DNA of 64,000 bases from Amycolatopsis pithecellobii. GTDB lineage: Bacteria > Actinomycetota > Actinomycetes > Mycobacteriales > Pseudonocardiaceae. Made by a program: the position numbers and the translations under genes. Numbering within the stretch: the stretch's first letter is position 1; the number at the start of each line of letters is the position of its first letter. The notes below the pieces were generated by a model. The model was not told the origin of the DNA. It searched no databases and was given only the letters and a program-made list of their open reading frames with translations. This document shows positions 35,873 through 43,948 of this stretch, piece after piece. Location: contig NZ_WMBA01000011.1 of the NCBI RefSeq assembly GCF_009707865.1, positions 1 through 64,000 on the forward strand, read 5' to 3'.

Positions 35873-35904
35873 GACTTGGTCAGCAGACTTGGTCACTTGA
35901 CTAA
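35873..35904. promoter_or_regulatory. Putative TetR operator: direct and inverted repeats
   Basis: GACTTGGTCA occurs at 35873-35882 and again at 35886-35895, a 13-bp period. The second copy's TTGGTCA (35889-35895) forms an inverted repeat with TGACTAA (35898-35904), one mismatch, 2-bp centre. The array overlaps the -35 box of the permease promoter. Confidence 0.55.
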
Positions 35905-35925
35905 CTTCTCCGCGGCACGTACCTT
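35897..35925 (+). promoter_or_regulatory. Sigma-70-type promoter for the APC permease gene
   Basis: TTGACT at 35897-35902 and TACCTT at 35920-35925 are spaced by 17 bp and precede the permease ATG by about 50 bp. The -35 box overlaps the repeat array, as expected for a repressed promoter. Confidence 0.5.
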
Positions 35926-35974
35926 CACGCTGTGACGGGGGTCATGGTGAGGAAATCCTCTCGAAGGAGGAGCT

Positions 35975-37447
35975 ATGACGGCACAAGGCGAGCGGCTCAA
36001 AGGAGAGCTGACGACCTTCAAGATCGTCGTGACAGTGATAGCGGCCGCGGCCCCCATGGGTGCGATCGTCGGGATCGTGCCCCTCGGATTGGCGATCGGC
36101 AGCGGCGCATCGACCCCGGTGGTGTTCGTCGTATCGGGGCTCGTGCTGCTGTGCTTTTCGGTCGGTTACGCCGCGATGAGCAAGCGGATGTCCGGGGCAG
36201 GTGGCTTCTACACGTATGTCGCGAAAGGACTGGGCAGGCCGCCCGCCATGGCCGCGGCCACGATCGCGATCATCGCCTATAACGCGCTGACGTTGCTGCT
36301 CGTCGCCGGTGTCGGCTACTTCGGCACGATGGTCGTGGAACTGCTCACCGGTGCGACCATGCCCTGGTGGGCCTTGTCGGCCGTCGCGATCGTGGTGGTC
36401 GGCTTCCTGGGGCTGCGGGCGGTCGATATCGCGAGCACCGTGCTCGCGGTGCTGCTGAGCGCCGAGGTGCTGACGCTGGTGATCCTGGACATCGCGATCG
36501 TCGCCAAGGTGGGTCTGCACGCTTTCCCCGTCGCGGCGATGAATCCGGTCGCGATGTTCTCGACGGGCTCCATCGGTCTCGGGCTGATGTTCGCCTTCAC
36601 GACATTTCTCGGCTTCGAATCGGCCGCCGTTTATGCGGAGGAGTGCGCCGATCCGGTACGCGCCGTGCCCAGGGCGACCTACATCGCGGTCATCGTCATC
36701 GCCGCCTTCTACGCCATCACATCCTGGGTCACGGTCGGCGCGCTCGGGGCCGACAAAACTCAGGCGGTGGCGAACGAACAGCAGGGCAGCCTCTACTTCG
36801 GACTCAGCGACCAGTACGCGTCGTCGGTGCTGACCAAGGTCATGTACGTCACGCTGATCACGAGCCTGTTCGCCTCGATGCTGGCGTTGCACAACGCCGC
36901 AAGCCGCTACATGTACGCCGTGGGGCGGGAACGGGCGTTGCTCCCGGCGTGGATAGGGAGGCTCTCCCGTCGCGGCACCCCGGCACGGGCGAGTGCCGTG
37001 CAGACCACGATCAGCGTCGTCGTCGTCGCGGTCTTCGCCATCGCCCGCCTCGACCCCTACCGCAATATGGCCACCATCATGACCGGGCTGGGCACGCTGG
37101 GCCTGATCATTTTGTGGACCCTGTCCGCGATCGCGATCATCGGGTACTTCTGGCGGCGCGCGGACCGGCCGGTCACGGTGATCGCCGGCTCCGCGATCGG
37201 GCTCGTCCTCTTCGTGATCACCGCGGTCCTGATCGTCATGAACTTCGAGACGCTGGCCGGCAGCACGTCACCGGTCATCAGGGTCCTGCCGTGGGTTCTG
37301 ATCGCGGTGTCCATTGTGGCCGGTCTCCACTCACTGCGCCTGCGCAAGGCATCGCCGACCGTGTATGCGGCCATCGGGTCGTTCGGCGAGGAACCAACCG
37401 GGAAACCACCCAAGGCCTCAGCAGAGGCGACCGAGTCGCGCGGTTAG
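35975..37447 (+). CDS. APC-family amino acid permease
   Basis: This 490-residue transporter has about 12 hydrophobic helices. The first reads IVVTVIAAAAPMGAIVGIVPLGLAIG, typical of amino acid-polyamine-organocation carriers, and the motif FLGFESAAVYAEECADPVRAVPRATYIAV marks the conserved helix 6 and following loop. AAGGAGGAG lies 4 bp before the ATG. It begins a plus-strand group with the flavin monooxygenase and an SDR, so it may import an amine or amino acid that the monooxygenase oxidises. Confidence 0.93.
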   Translation: MTAQGERLKGELTTFKIVVTVIAAAAPMGAIVGIVPLGLAIGSGASTPVVFVVSGLVLLCFSVGYAAMSKRMSGAGGFYTYVAKGLGRPPAMAAATIAIIAYNALTLLLVAGVGYFGTMVVELLTGATMPWWALSAVAIVVVGFLGLRAVDIASTVLAVLLSAEVLTLVILDIAIVAKVGLHAFPVAAMNPVAMFSTGSIGLGLMFAFTTFLGFESAAVYAEECADPVRAVPRATYIAVIVIAAFYAITSWVTVGALGADKTQAVANEQQGSLYFGLSDQYASSVLTKVMYVTLITSLFASMLALHNAASRYMYAVGRERALLPAWIGRLSRRGTPARASAVQTTISVVVVAVFAIARLDPYRNMATIMTGLGTLGLIILWTLSAIAIIGYFWRRADRPVTVIAGSAIGLVLFVITAVLIVMNFETLAGSTSPVIRVLPWVLIAVSIVAGLHSLRLRKASPTVYAAIGSFGEEPTGKPPKASAEATESRG

Positions 37448-37480
37448 TCCCGTCGCGAAGGAACGAGAAGAAAGTTGACC

Positions 37481-38806
37481 ATGAGCACAGAAACTCAGGC
37501 CCCCGATCGCGTGTGTGTCGTCGGAGCCGGTCCCTCCGGCCTTGTCATCGCCCGGCAGCTCCGCGAGGCCGGGATCGCGTTCGACGTGTACGAGAAGCAC
37601 TCCGACGTCGGCGGTATCTGGGACCCGGAGAACGAAGGCAGCCCGGTCTACCGCACCGCGCACTTCATCAGCTCCAAGTACAGCAGTGGTTTCTACGGCT
37701 ACCCGATGCCGGACGACTATCCGGACTATCCTTCGTGGAGGCAGCTGCGCGACTACATCCGGCACTTCGCGACGGAAGAGAAGCTTTACGAGCACATCAC
37801 TTTCAACACTCCGGTCGAGCGGGCCGAGCTGCTCGAGGACGGTTCGTGGCTGGTCACTGTCGGCGGGGAACGCAAGCGGTACCGCGCGCTGGTCGCCGCA
37901 CCGGGCGTCACCTGGCATCCGAACGTGCCCGAGTTGCCCGGCCGTGAGACGTTCACCGGCCGGATATTGCACTCGTCGCAGTACTTCGACAGCTCTGTGT
38001 TCGTGGGCAAGACCGTGCTGGTCGTGGGCGCGGGCAACTCGGGAGTCGACATCGCCTGTGACGCGGCGGTGAGCGCCGACCGTGCCATGCTGAGCGTCCG
38101 CCGCGGTTACCGGTTCGTGCCGAAGCATCTGTTCGGTGTTCCGCTCGATGTGTTCCTGAACTACGGCGGCAAAGCTCCGGCCGGGATCACGGTGCCGGAG
38201 GACGTCAACGAGCTGGTGGACGCCATCGTCGGGGACGTCACGCGCTTCGGGCTCCCCGCCCCCGACCACGATGTGCTGTCCTCGCATCCGATTGTGAACG
38301 ACCAGATCATCCACTATTTCAACCACGGCGACATCACGGCGAAGCCCGATGTGGCGCGTCTCGACGGGTCCGATGTCGTGTTCACCGACGGCTCCCGCGA
38401 GCAGGTCGACGTAGTGCTCCTGGCGACCGGATACGAGTACAAGATCCCGTTCGTCGACGAAGCGCTCTTCGAATGGAAGAGCGGCCACCCCCAGCTGTAT
38501 CTGAACATCTTCAACCGGACGGTGGACTCGCTCTACGTCCTGGGCTTCATCGAGTTCGCCGACGCCGCCTACAAGCGGTTCGAGGAGATGGCCCAGCTCG
38601 TCGCCATGGACCTCAAACTGTCGGGCGCCGACAAGAACGCCTTCACCGACATGAAGCGCACCCACCGGCCCGACCTACGCGGCGGCAGGTACTACATCGA
38701 CACGCCACGGCACGCCAACTACGTCGAAACGCACGCCTATCAAGCCGCGCTACACGACGTGCGCCACCGGTTCGGCGTCCCCGGACTGGACGGCGAGCCG
38801 AGCTGA
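37481..38806 (+). CDS. Flavin-containing monooxygenase (FMO-like)
   Basis: This 441-residue class B flavoprotein monooxygenase has the FAD motif VVGAGPSG near residue 11, the FMO signature FTGRILHSSQYF and the NADPH motif VVGAGNSGVDIA. Such enzymes oxygenate amines, sulfides or ketones. The ATHY-type segment LLATGYEYKIPF is present. It is 33 bp after the permease and 2 bp before the SDR gene, so the three are co-transcribed. An N-oxygenation role fits the amino-acid-type permease but is inference. Confidence 0.92.
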   Translation: MSTETQAPDRVCVVGAGPSGLVIARQLREAGIAFDVYEKHSDVGGIWDPENEGSPVYRTAHFISSKYSSGFYGYPMPDDYPDYPSWRQLRDYIRHFATEEKLYEHITFNTPVERAELLEDGSWLVTVGGERKRYRALVAAPGVTWHPNVPELPGRETFTGRILHSSQYFDSSVFVGKTVLVVGAGNSGVDIACDAAVSADRAMLSVRRGYRFVPKHLFGVPLDVFLNYGGKAPAGITVPEDVNELVDAIVGDVTRFGLPAPDHDVLSSHPIVNDQIIHYFNHGDITAKPDVARLDGSDVVFTDGSREQVDVVLLATGYEYKIPFVDEALFEWKSGHPQLYLNIFNRTVDSLYVLGFIEFADAAYKRFEEMAQLVAMDLKLSGADKNAFTDMKRTHRPDLRGGRYYIDTPRHANYVETHAYQAALHDVRHRFGVPGLDGEPS

Positions 38807-38808
38807 GG

Positions 38809-39651
38809 ATGGGAGCCCTCGACGACCAGGTCGCACTGGTCACCGGCGCGGGCCGGGCCCACGGTATCGGCCGGGCGGTCGCGCTCCGGCTCGCAAGCGC
38901 GGGCGCCGATGTCGCGGTCTGCGACATCGCGCGGCCCGTGCCCGAACTCGAGGCGGCCGGTGTCGGGCTCGGCGACGACCCGGCCGAACTCGAGCAGACC
39001 GCCGAACTGGTGCGGCGGCTCGGCCGGCGCAGCGTCGCGATAGCGATGGATGTGTCGAACCGGGCGAGTGCCGACGAAGGGGTCGCGGCCCTGACCGAAT
39101 CCCTCGGCGGTGTCGGCGTTCTGGTCAACAACGCCGGCTCCGCCGTGGGGGTCGCCCCCTTCGAGCAGATCAGCGACACCGAATGGGAAACATCGTGGCG
39201 GGTCAACGTCCTCGGGGCGGTCAACCTCAGTCGCGCCGTGTTGCCCGGCATGAAGGAAGCCGGGCGGGGAACCATCATCAACATCGCGTCGACGCTCGGA
39301 GTCGCGGCGCTCGCCGAATACGGTGCCTACGTGCCGGCCAAGCATGCCGTGGTCGGCCTGACCCGCCTGCTGGCGCAGGAGCTGGCTCCGTTCGGCATCC
39401 GGACGAACGCCGTCGCACCCGGATACATCGTGACGGACATGGGCAAGGCGGAGCAGGCCAAGATCGCGACGGCGATGTCGGTCAGCGTCTCCGACGCCGT
39501 CGACGCCATTCTCGACGAGATCCCGGTCGGACGCCTCGGCGCACCCGATGACGTGGCGAACGCGGTGGCCTGGCTCGCCGACCCGGCCTCGTCGTTCGTC
39601 AACGGGGCGATTCTGCCCGTCCACGGTGGACAGACACCGGGCTTCGCCTGA
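38809..39651 (+). CDS. Short-chain dehydrogenase/reductase (SDR)
   Basis: This 280-residue classical SDR has TGAGRAHGIGRA near residue 12 (with a two-residue insertion in the glycine motif), VNNAG, NIASTLG with Ser about 161 and YVPAK with Tyr/Lys about 174/178. It starts 2 bp after the flavin monooxygenase stop. Its gene ends 38 bp before the IS110 transposase gene, which reads the other way. Substrate unknown. Confidence 0.9.
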   Translation: MGALDDQVALVTGAGRAHGIGRAVALRLASAGADVAVCDIARPVPELEAAGVGLGDDPAELEQTAELVRRLGRRSVAIAMDVSNRASADEGVAALTESLGGVGVLVNNAGSAVGVAPFEQISDTEWETSWRVNVLGAVNLSRAVLPGMKEAGRGTIINIASTLGVAALAEYGAYVPAKHAVVGLTRLLAQELAPFGIRTNAVAPGYIVTDMGKAEQAKIATAMSVSVSDAVDAILDEIPVGRLGAPDDVANAVAWLADPASSFVNGAILPVHGGQTPGFA

Positions 39652-39689
39652 CCGTCCACAAGCGACTGAGCGGAATCTGAATGACCGTG

Positions 39690-40691
39690 TCAAGCCGCAG
39701 CAGTAGCGGGTTGTGGCGCGGTCGGGGTGAACTTCCGGCGGTCACGCAGCAGCGCCCACAGCACGTCGACCAGCCGACGGGCCAGGGCGAGCAGGGCTCG
39801 GGTGTGGACGAGCCGTTCACTGCGCTTCTTGTCATAGAAGACGCGCGAGGGTCCGTTGGCTTTGATGCTGGACAGGGCAGCCATGGAGAACACCCGTCGC
39901 AGCCTGCGGTTGTAGCGTTTCGGCCGGCGCAGGTTACCGGTGCCCCGGCCGGAATCCTGCGGCACGGGGACCAGCCCGGCGTAGGAGGCCAGTCGGCCGG
40001 AGGTGACGAACGTCGCGAGGTCACCGCCGGTGGCCACCAGGAACTCCGCACCCAGGATCGGTCCGAGACCGGGCAGCGAGTCGATGATCTCGGCCTGCGG
40101 GTGTTCCCGGAACCGGCTGGTGATCAGCTTGTCCGTGTCCTTGATCTGCCGGTCCAGATCGAGCAGGTGCCGGGCCAGGCGGGCGATCAGCGCGGCGGTG
40201 GTCTGCTCGCCAGGCAACCGCAAACCGGTGACCAGGACCAGGGCGCTGCGGGTGGAGTAGTCGAAGGCGCGTTCCAGCGCGGGGAAGATCCCGGTCAGCA
40301 GGTCGCGCAGCCGGTTGACGCCACGTACCCAGTCGGCCATCAGGTCCTCGCGGTGCGCGGTCAGCCGGGTCAGCTCGATCACCAGATCATCCGTGGCCGC
40401 GACCGGGGTCAGGTCGGTGCGCATGCGCGCGGTTTCGGCGATCACCCGGGCGTCTTTGGCGTCGGATTTCGCCTCACCACGGAACACTCCGGTCATGCGG
40501 TTGACGACCCGGCCGGGCACATAGACCACCTGCTGCCCGATCGCGGCCTGGTCGTTGGCGAGTTTCTGCGAGAACACCACTGTGCCGGCCGGGTCCATCA
40601 CGCACGCGTGATGGGTGGCCTTGCCGACATCGACACCGACCCACACCAGCGGCCGATCCGTCCCACTCGTTCTCCTGTTGTCGCAGGTCAA
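39690..40691 (-). pseudogene. IS110-family transposase with internal deletion
   Basis: This 333-residue IS110 transposase reads WVGVDVGKATHHACVMD at the RuvC-like N-terminus, GEAKSDAKDARVIAETARMR, and the C-terminal transposase_20 domain (IDSLPGLGPILGAEFL, ASYAGLVPVPQDSG). Between ANDQAAI and GQQVVYVPG, about 40 residues normal for actinomycete IS110 proteins are absent, in frame. The missing part carries the second acidic residue of the DEDD active site, so this copy is probably dead. The start is unclear: TTG 40691 is likely, but in-frame codons to 40778 exist. No terminal repeats were found. Confidence 0.8.
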
Positions 40692-40778
40692 CCCCGCCAA
40701 CAAGTCCCTAAACGAGCCACCACACGGCAACGAACCATCAGCCCCACCCCATCGCCCCGGGGCACCCAGGGCATCCAA

Positions 40779-40963
40779 CCCCAGACAAGATCAACCTTAG
40801 GGACGAACCATGGCAAATCCGGCGGCGCTGCTGGAAAACTGGTGCCCAGTACAACAGCATGAAGCCGGTGCCAGGACCGGACAACTTGCTGGAGGTTGTC
40901 GCCAGGCGCCGCACACCGTGGTGGACGGTCTGGACAATGCCGTCGACGCGTTCCCGGGTCTTG
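40779..40963 (-). ncRNA. Candidate IS110 bridge-RNA region
   Basis: IS110 elements carry a non-coding end upstream of the transposase that encodes a bridge RNA specifying target and donor. The 185-nt stretch upstream of this transposase, up to the neighbouring XRE gene, has no supported gene. It contains hairpins such as CCGGT (40865-40869) with ACCGG (40876-40880). The assignment rests on position and family knowledge only. Confidence 0.3.
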
Positions 40964-41773
40964 TCATGGGGTTCCCCAGTCCGTGCACCGGCGCTCACCG
41001 CCGCGCATCAGGCAGGCCCGTACGCGGGAGTGCCGGTCCGCAGCGATCATCGGGGTCGGGAGGTACTGCCCGATCGCGGCCGGATCGGAGACGGTGATCG
41101 TCTCGGTCCGGCCGTCCCGGTCGGCCACCGATACCTCGTCTCCCAGGGCGGCGTGGGAGACACGGGCCCACGCGGCGGCGCACTGGTCGCTGATCCGCAG
41201 TTCCAGATAGGTGGTATCCACCTGGAGGCCGGCGAAGGAGGCAGCGTCGACGCCGCAAGCCATCCCCTGCGCTTCCCCACCGGTGCATTGCGGGCCCCGG
41301 CATCCGATGCTGTAGTCCGGGGCCGTCGAGCCGGACGGCTGCGCGCCGCCGGAACGCACGAGGTACAGGACGACCAGTCCGGCCACGGCCAGCGCCGCAC
41401 CCACCAGGATGGCGGTGAACAGCTTCCGCCGCCCACCGGATGGATCCGCGGCATTGGGGTCCTCGCCGGGCTCACGAGGCATGGTCCGGGCGCCGGCGGT
41501 GCGGCCACTCCAGCCGGCCTCGGCGCGCTCCCACAAGGCGAACAGCCTTGCGGCCGGTTCCCCGGCGACCCTGGCGAGATCCTCGACCGCCTGCCGCGGC
41601 GGCAGGGCGATGCCGTTGAGGTAGCGCTCCCAGGAAGACTTGCTGTACGGGGTCCTGGCCGCCAGCGCGGCCAGGCTCAAGCCGGTGCGGTCTTTGAGCT
41701 GCCGCAACAGGCCGACCAGGTAGGCCACCTCGGGGGCCAGGGTGTCCGGCAACGGCCGCCACCTGCCGCTCAT
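40964..41773 (-). CDS. Membrane-anchored XRE-HTH protein with DUF2690 domain
   Basis: This 269-residue protein has a cytosolic N-terminal helix-turn-helix (LSLAALAARTPYSKSSWERYLNG, about residues 34-56), one membrane helix at about 120-142, and an extracytoplasmic DUF2690 domain. That domain has six cysteines (GCRGPQC, MACG, DQCAAAW, ACLM, RCTDW) that could form disulfides. The layout suggests transmembrane signalling from the cell envelope to DNA. Its ATG overlaps the stop of the upstream paralogue by 4 bp. Target genes are unknown. Confidence 0.85.
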   Translation of the reverse strand: MSGRWRPLPDTLAPEVAYLVGLLRQLKDRTGLSLAALAARTPYSKSSWERYLNGIALPPRQAVEDLARVAGEPAARLFALWERAEAGWSGRTAGARTMPREPGEDPNAADPSGGRRKLFTAILVGAALAVAGLVVLYLVRSGGAQPSGSTAPDYSIGCRGPQCTGGEAQGMACGVDAASFAGLQVDTTYLELRISDQCAAAWARVSHAALGDEVSVADRDGRTETITVSDPAAIGQYLPTPMIAADRHSRVRACLMRGGERRCTDWGTP

Positions 41774-42498
41774 GAGCGCAACAGGCCCCACGTCTGCGGC
41801 CCCACAATCCCGTCGACCACCGCACCCGCCGCGCTCTGCAACTGTTCGACGGCCTGCGAGGTGCGCTGCCCGTACAGCCCGTCGACGCGCCCTGGGTCGA
41901 GGTCATGGTGGACGAGCAGGCACTGCACCTCCACCACATCCTGGCCACTGGCGTTGAGCGCGACCAGCCGGTCGGAACCGGTGCTGTGCCCGGCATAGAG
42001 GTGTCCATCGCGGGTGGTGTAGTCACAGGTATAGCCCGCGGGCTGGACCGGCGCCTGAGCCGGGGGCGACGACGACGAGGCGTCCCTGGCGGTCAGCCAC
42101 ACCGTCAGTCCCGCGCCGGCCGCCGCCACGGTCACGCCCGCCGCCACCGCGACGAGCCGGCCACGTCGCCGGGGTCTGGGCTCAGCGGCCGGTGCCGCAT
42201 TCGGTCTTTCGGCGCCGGGTGCCGCCTGCCGGGTTCCCGGCACCTGGCTGGCCAACTCCCACGTCGCCAGCAGCCGCACGAGATCGGTCCCGGCCAGCCG
42301 GCCCAGCGCTTCCACCGCCTGCTTCGGCGGCACCACCGCGCCATTGAGGTAGCGATCCCAGGAGGACTTGCTATAGGGCGTCTTCCGCGCCAAGGCCGCG
42401 GTGCTGATTCCCAACTGGTCCTTGAGCTCCCGTAACCGGACCACCAATTCCCGCCGCCGCGGCTCGAGGCCGTCGGCGAGCGGTTTCCACCGAGCCAT
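41770..42498 (-). CDS. Membrane-anchored XRE-HTH protein with peptidoglycan-binding domain
   Basis: This 242-residue protein has an N-terminal helix-turn-helix nearly identical in layout to its downstream partner (ISTAALARKTPYSKSSWDRYLNG) and a membrane helix at about 114-136. Its C-terminal PG_binding_1 repeat reads VDGLYGQRTSQAVEQLQ and DGIVGPQTWGLL. The outside domain should bind cell-wall peptidoglycan, the inside one DNA. The pair forms a two-gene operon; their HTH regions look like the product of a duplication with different sensor domains attached. Confidence 0.85.
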   Translation of the reverse strand: MARWKPLADGLEPRRRELVVRLRELKDQLGISTAALARKTPYSKSSWDRYLNGAVVPPKQAVEALGRLAGTDLVRLLATWELASQVPGTRQAAPGAERPNAAPAAEPRPRRRGRLVAVAAGVTVAAAGAGLTVWLTARDASSSSPPAQAPVQPAGYTCDYTTRDGHLYAGHSTGSDRLVALNASGQDVVEVQCLLVHHDLDPGRVDGLYGQRTSQAVEQLQSAAGAVVDGIVGPQTWGLLRS

Positions 42499-42658
42499 AT
42501 TCCCACCCTGCCAACAAGACCCAGCACTATTCGATTCTCATCCAGACCTACTCCGATCACCGCATGCAGCACAAGACCTCGAGCAGGTGGACTGAACCAT
42601 CGGGCCGGCGAGCGTCCCGCTGATGCCTCACCGGTTCACGCTTCTGCGCTGGTCAAGG

Positions 42659-42674
42659 CGCGGGACGTCCCGCG
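42659..42674. promoter_or_regulatory. Perfect 16-bp palindrome in divergent region
   Basis: CGCGGGACGTCCCGCG is fully self-complementary. It lies between the membrane-anchored XRE pair and the small secreted protein gene, about 120 bp before the latter. It may be an operator for either side. The rest of the 294-bp gap (42499-42792) shows no gene. Confidence 0.4.
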
Positions 42675-42792
42675 TTGCACCGCCTTGGGACGTCGACCTG
42701 GTACCGGCGGAGTCGCGCCACCCATGCTGAGGATCACCGGCGCGGGCCCTGTCATCCGCGTCGCGTCAGATCGGAAGAGAGGAACCCGGATC

Positions 42793-43179
42793 ATGGCCAT
42801 TTCCCACAAACTCGGCATGGTGTTAGGGGCCGCCGCCCTGGCCGGCGCCGCATCAGCCGGCTCACTCGCACCTGCCGCGCAGGCTGCGGTCTCCAGCCAG
42901 ACAGGTGTTGTTCAAGCCGGCAGCGCGCCGGTGCTCACCGCGGCGGCCACCGCGACGCCTGCGGCAGCCAAGCCATCCTGCGTCAACGTGCGGCACACCG
43001 TCGGCACCGCCACCCAGACGGTCTATGTCACCAACAACTGCTCGTACACGGTGAGCTTCGTGGTCCACCGAGTGGGCCCGGACAGCCCCTGTCTCCACGC
43101 CGGCCCCCACGGCGGCTCTAGGTCCTACAAGTGGGCCAACGGACTCAACTACCAAGGCATCTCGTTCGGATGTGACTGA
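42793..43179 (+). CDS. Small secreted protein with tendamistat-like cysteine pattern
   Basis: This 128-residue protein has a signal peptide (LGMVLGAAALAGAASAG...AQA) with likely cleavage after AQA near residue 32. The mature form has four cysteines (PSCV, NNCSY, SPCLHAG, FGCD) spaced 19, 16 and 26 residues apart, close to the tendamistat alpha-amylase inhibitor pattern. The inhibitory Trp-Arg-Tyr triad is absent, so amylase inhibition is doubtful. GAGGAACCC precedes the ATG. Leu 11 is encoded by TTA. A strong hairpin follows the stop. Confidence 0.78.
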   Translation: MAISHKLGMVLGAAALAGAASAGSLAPAAQAAVSSQTGVVQAGSAPVLTAAATATPAAAKPSCVNVRHTVGTATQTVYVTNNCSYTVSFVVHRVGPDSPCLHAGPHGGSRSYKWANGLNYQGISFGCD

Positions 43180-43185
43180 ACCATC

Positions 43186-43217
43186 GGCCGTGCCGCCCCC
43201 GCCGGGGCGGCACGGCC
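43186..43217 (+). terminator. Strong 14-bp hairpin terminator
   Basis: GGCCGTGCCGCCCC at 43186-43199 pairs perfectly with GGGGCGGCACGGCC at 43204-43217 around a 4-nt loop, starting 7 bp after the secreted protein stop. There is no U-run. Confidence 0.8.
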
Positions 43218-43253
43218 GCGTGCCCTCGCCGTCCGGTGAGATGCTGGGCGAAG

Positions 43254-43300
43254 TCCACGCCAGGTGGAGGGTGACGGCGCTCACGATGCTGGTGAACACT
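43254..43300 (+). repeat. 47-bp repeated element, copy A
   Basis: This stretch matches 56874-56920 (minus strand) at 41 of 47 positions, including a 23-bp identical run centred on GTGACGGCGCTCAC. It ends 7 bp before the ATG of the small ORF at 43308. The two copies lie ahead of unrelated genes in the same orientation, which suggests a promoter or small mobile element. Confidence 0.7.
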
Positions 43301-43307
43301 GGAAATC

Positions 43308-43469
43308 ATGACAGCGGGCAAGCCGGAGCAGTTCCCAGCCGCGATGCCCAGTGGCGAGCTGCTGACCCTCACCAGTAGCACCGCCGAGAACGAGCGGGTG
43401 ATCATCGAAGCCGAGTCCCACGGTACGTCACCGACGATGCACGCCAACGATTATCTCGTGAAAAGGTAG
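43308..43469 (+). CDS. Small ORF, possibly the 5' remnant of a cupin gene
   Basis: This 53-residue ORF (KPEQFPAAMPSGELLTLTSS near its start, ending HANDYLVKR) is preceded by the repeated element. The part ERVIIEAESHGTSPTMHA looks like the strand leading into a cupin H-x-H motif, but the rest of a cupin is absent. It may be a truncated gene or spurious. Confidence 0.35.
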   Translation: MTAGKPEQFPAAMPSGELLTLTSSTAENERVIIEAESHGTSPTMHANDYLVKR

Positions 43470-43519
43470 ACACCCGCCGGGTACCGGAGCCGTCCCCCGA
43501 CGGTTCCGGCACCCGGCTT

Positions 43520-43948
43520 CTACGCCGTTCTCGACGAGTAAGCGGCCGCGACAGCAGGGGCAACCGCTTTCGCGGCCGCGAGGTCCACCAACGATTCCCG
43601 CAGCGCGAGGATGTCCGCCGACCGGTGCCGCTCCGGTAGGTCGTCACCTCGCCCGATCACGAGGGAATGGAAATGCGGGTGCCGTTCACCGAAGGACACG
43701 ATGTACACGGTTTTCACGTCCAGCGCTCCGGAAACCGCCGCCGTCAGATCACGCAGCCGGGCGCCGTAGGTGGTGGCTTCGCGCTCGTCGAGGTCCCGCA
43801 TATGGAGTACGTGGCGACGGGCCCGCACTACGAACCATCCGGGCACTTCGAAACCGGGAAAGATCTCGCAGGCCCACAAATCGTCGCGGAAGATCACCAG
43901 CGACGGGTCGGCGCGCTCCAGCGAGCACGGGACACAATGGACGGTCAC
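43520..43948 (-). CDS. HIT-family hydrolase
   Basis: This 142-residue protein has the histidine triad HPHFHSLV near residue 98, the HIT motif H-phi-H-phi-H. Such proteins hydrolyse nucleoside phosphoramidates or acyl-adenylates. The N-terminus HCVPCSLE carries two cysteines. Its GTG overlaps the stop of the fumarylacetoacetase-family gene by 4 bp. It ends the cluster 2 operon; clearing adenylate by-products of the acyl-CoA ligase is one possibility (inference). Confidence 0.82.
   Translation of the reverse strand: MTVHCVPCSLERADPSLVIFRDDLWACEIFPGFEVPGWFVVRARRHVLHMRDLDEREATTYGARLRDLTAAVSGALDVKTVYIVSFGERHPHFHSLVIGRGDDLPERHRSADILALRESLVDLAAAKAVAPAVAAAYSSRTA

Noticed and set aside
36367-37947. 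Plus-strand alternate frame across the permease and flavin monooxygenase genes
   Set aside because: Same-strand shadow in a different frame; the permease and monooxygenase frames carry all motifs.
43269-43284. GTGA-N6-TCAC within the repeated element as a Crp-type site
   Set aside because: The identity between the two copies extends far beyond the palindrome, so a plain Crp site does not explain it; no Crp gene is nearby.
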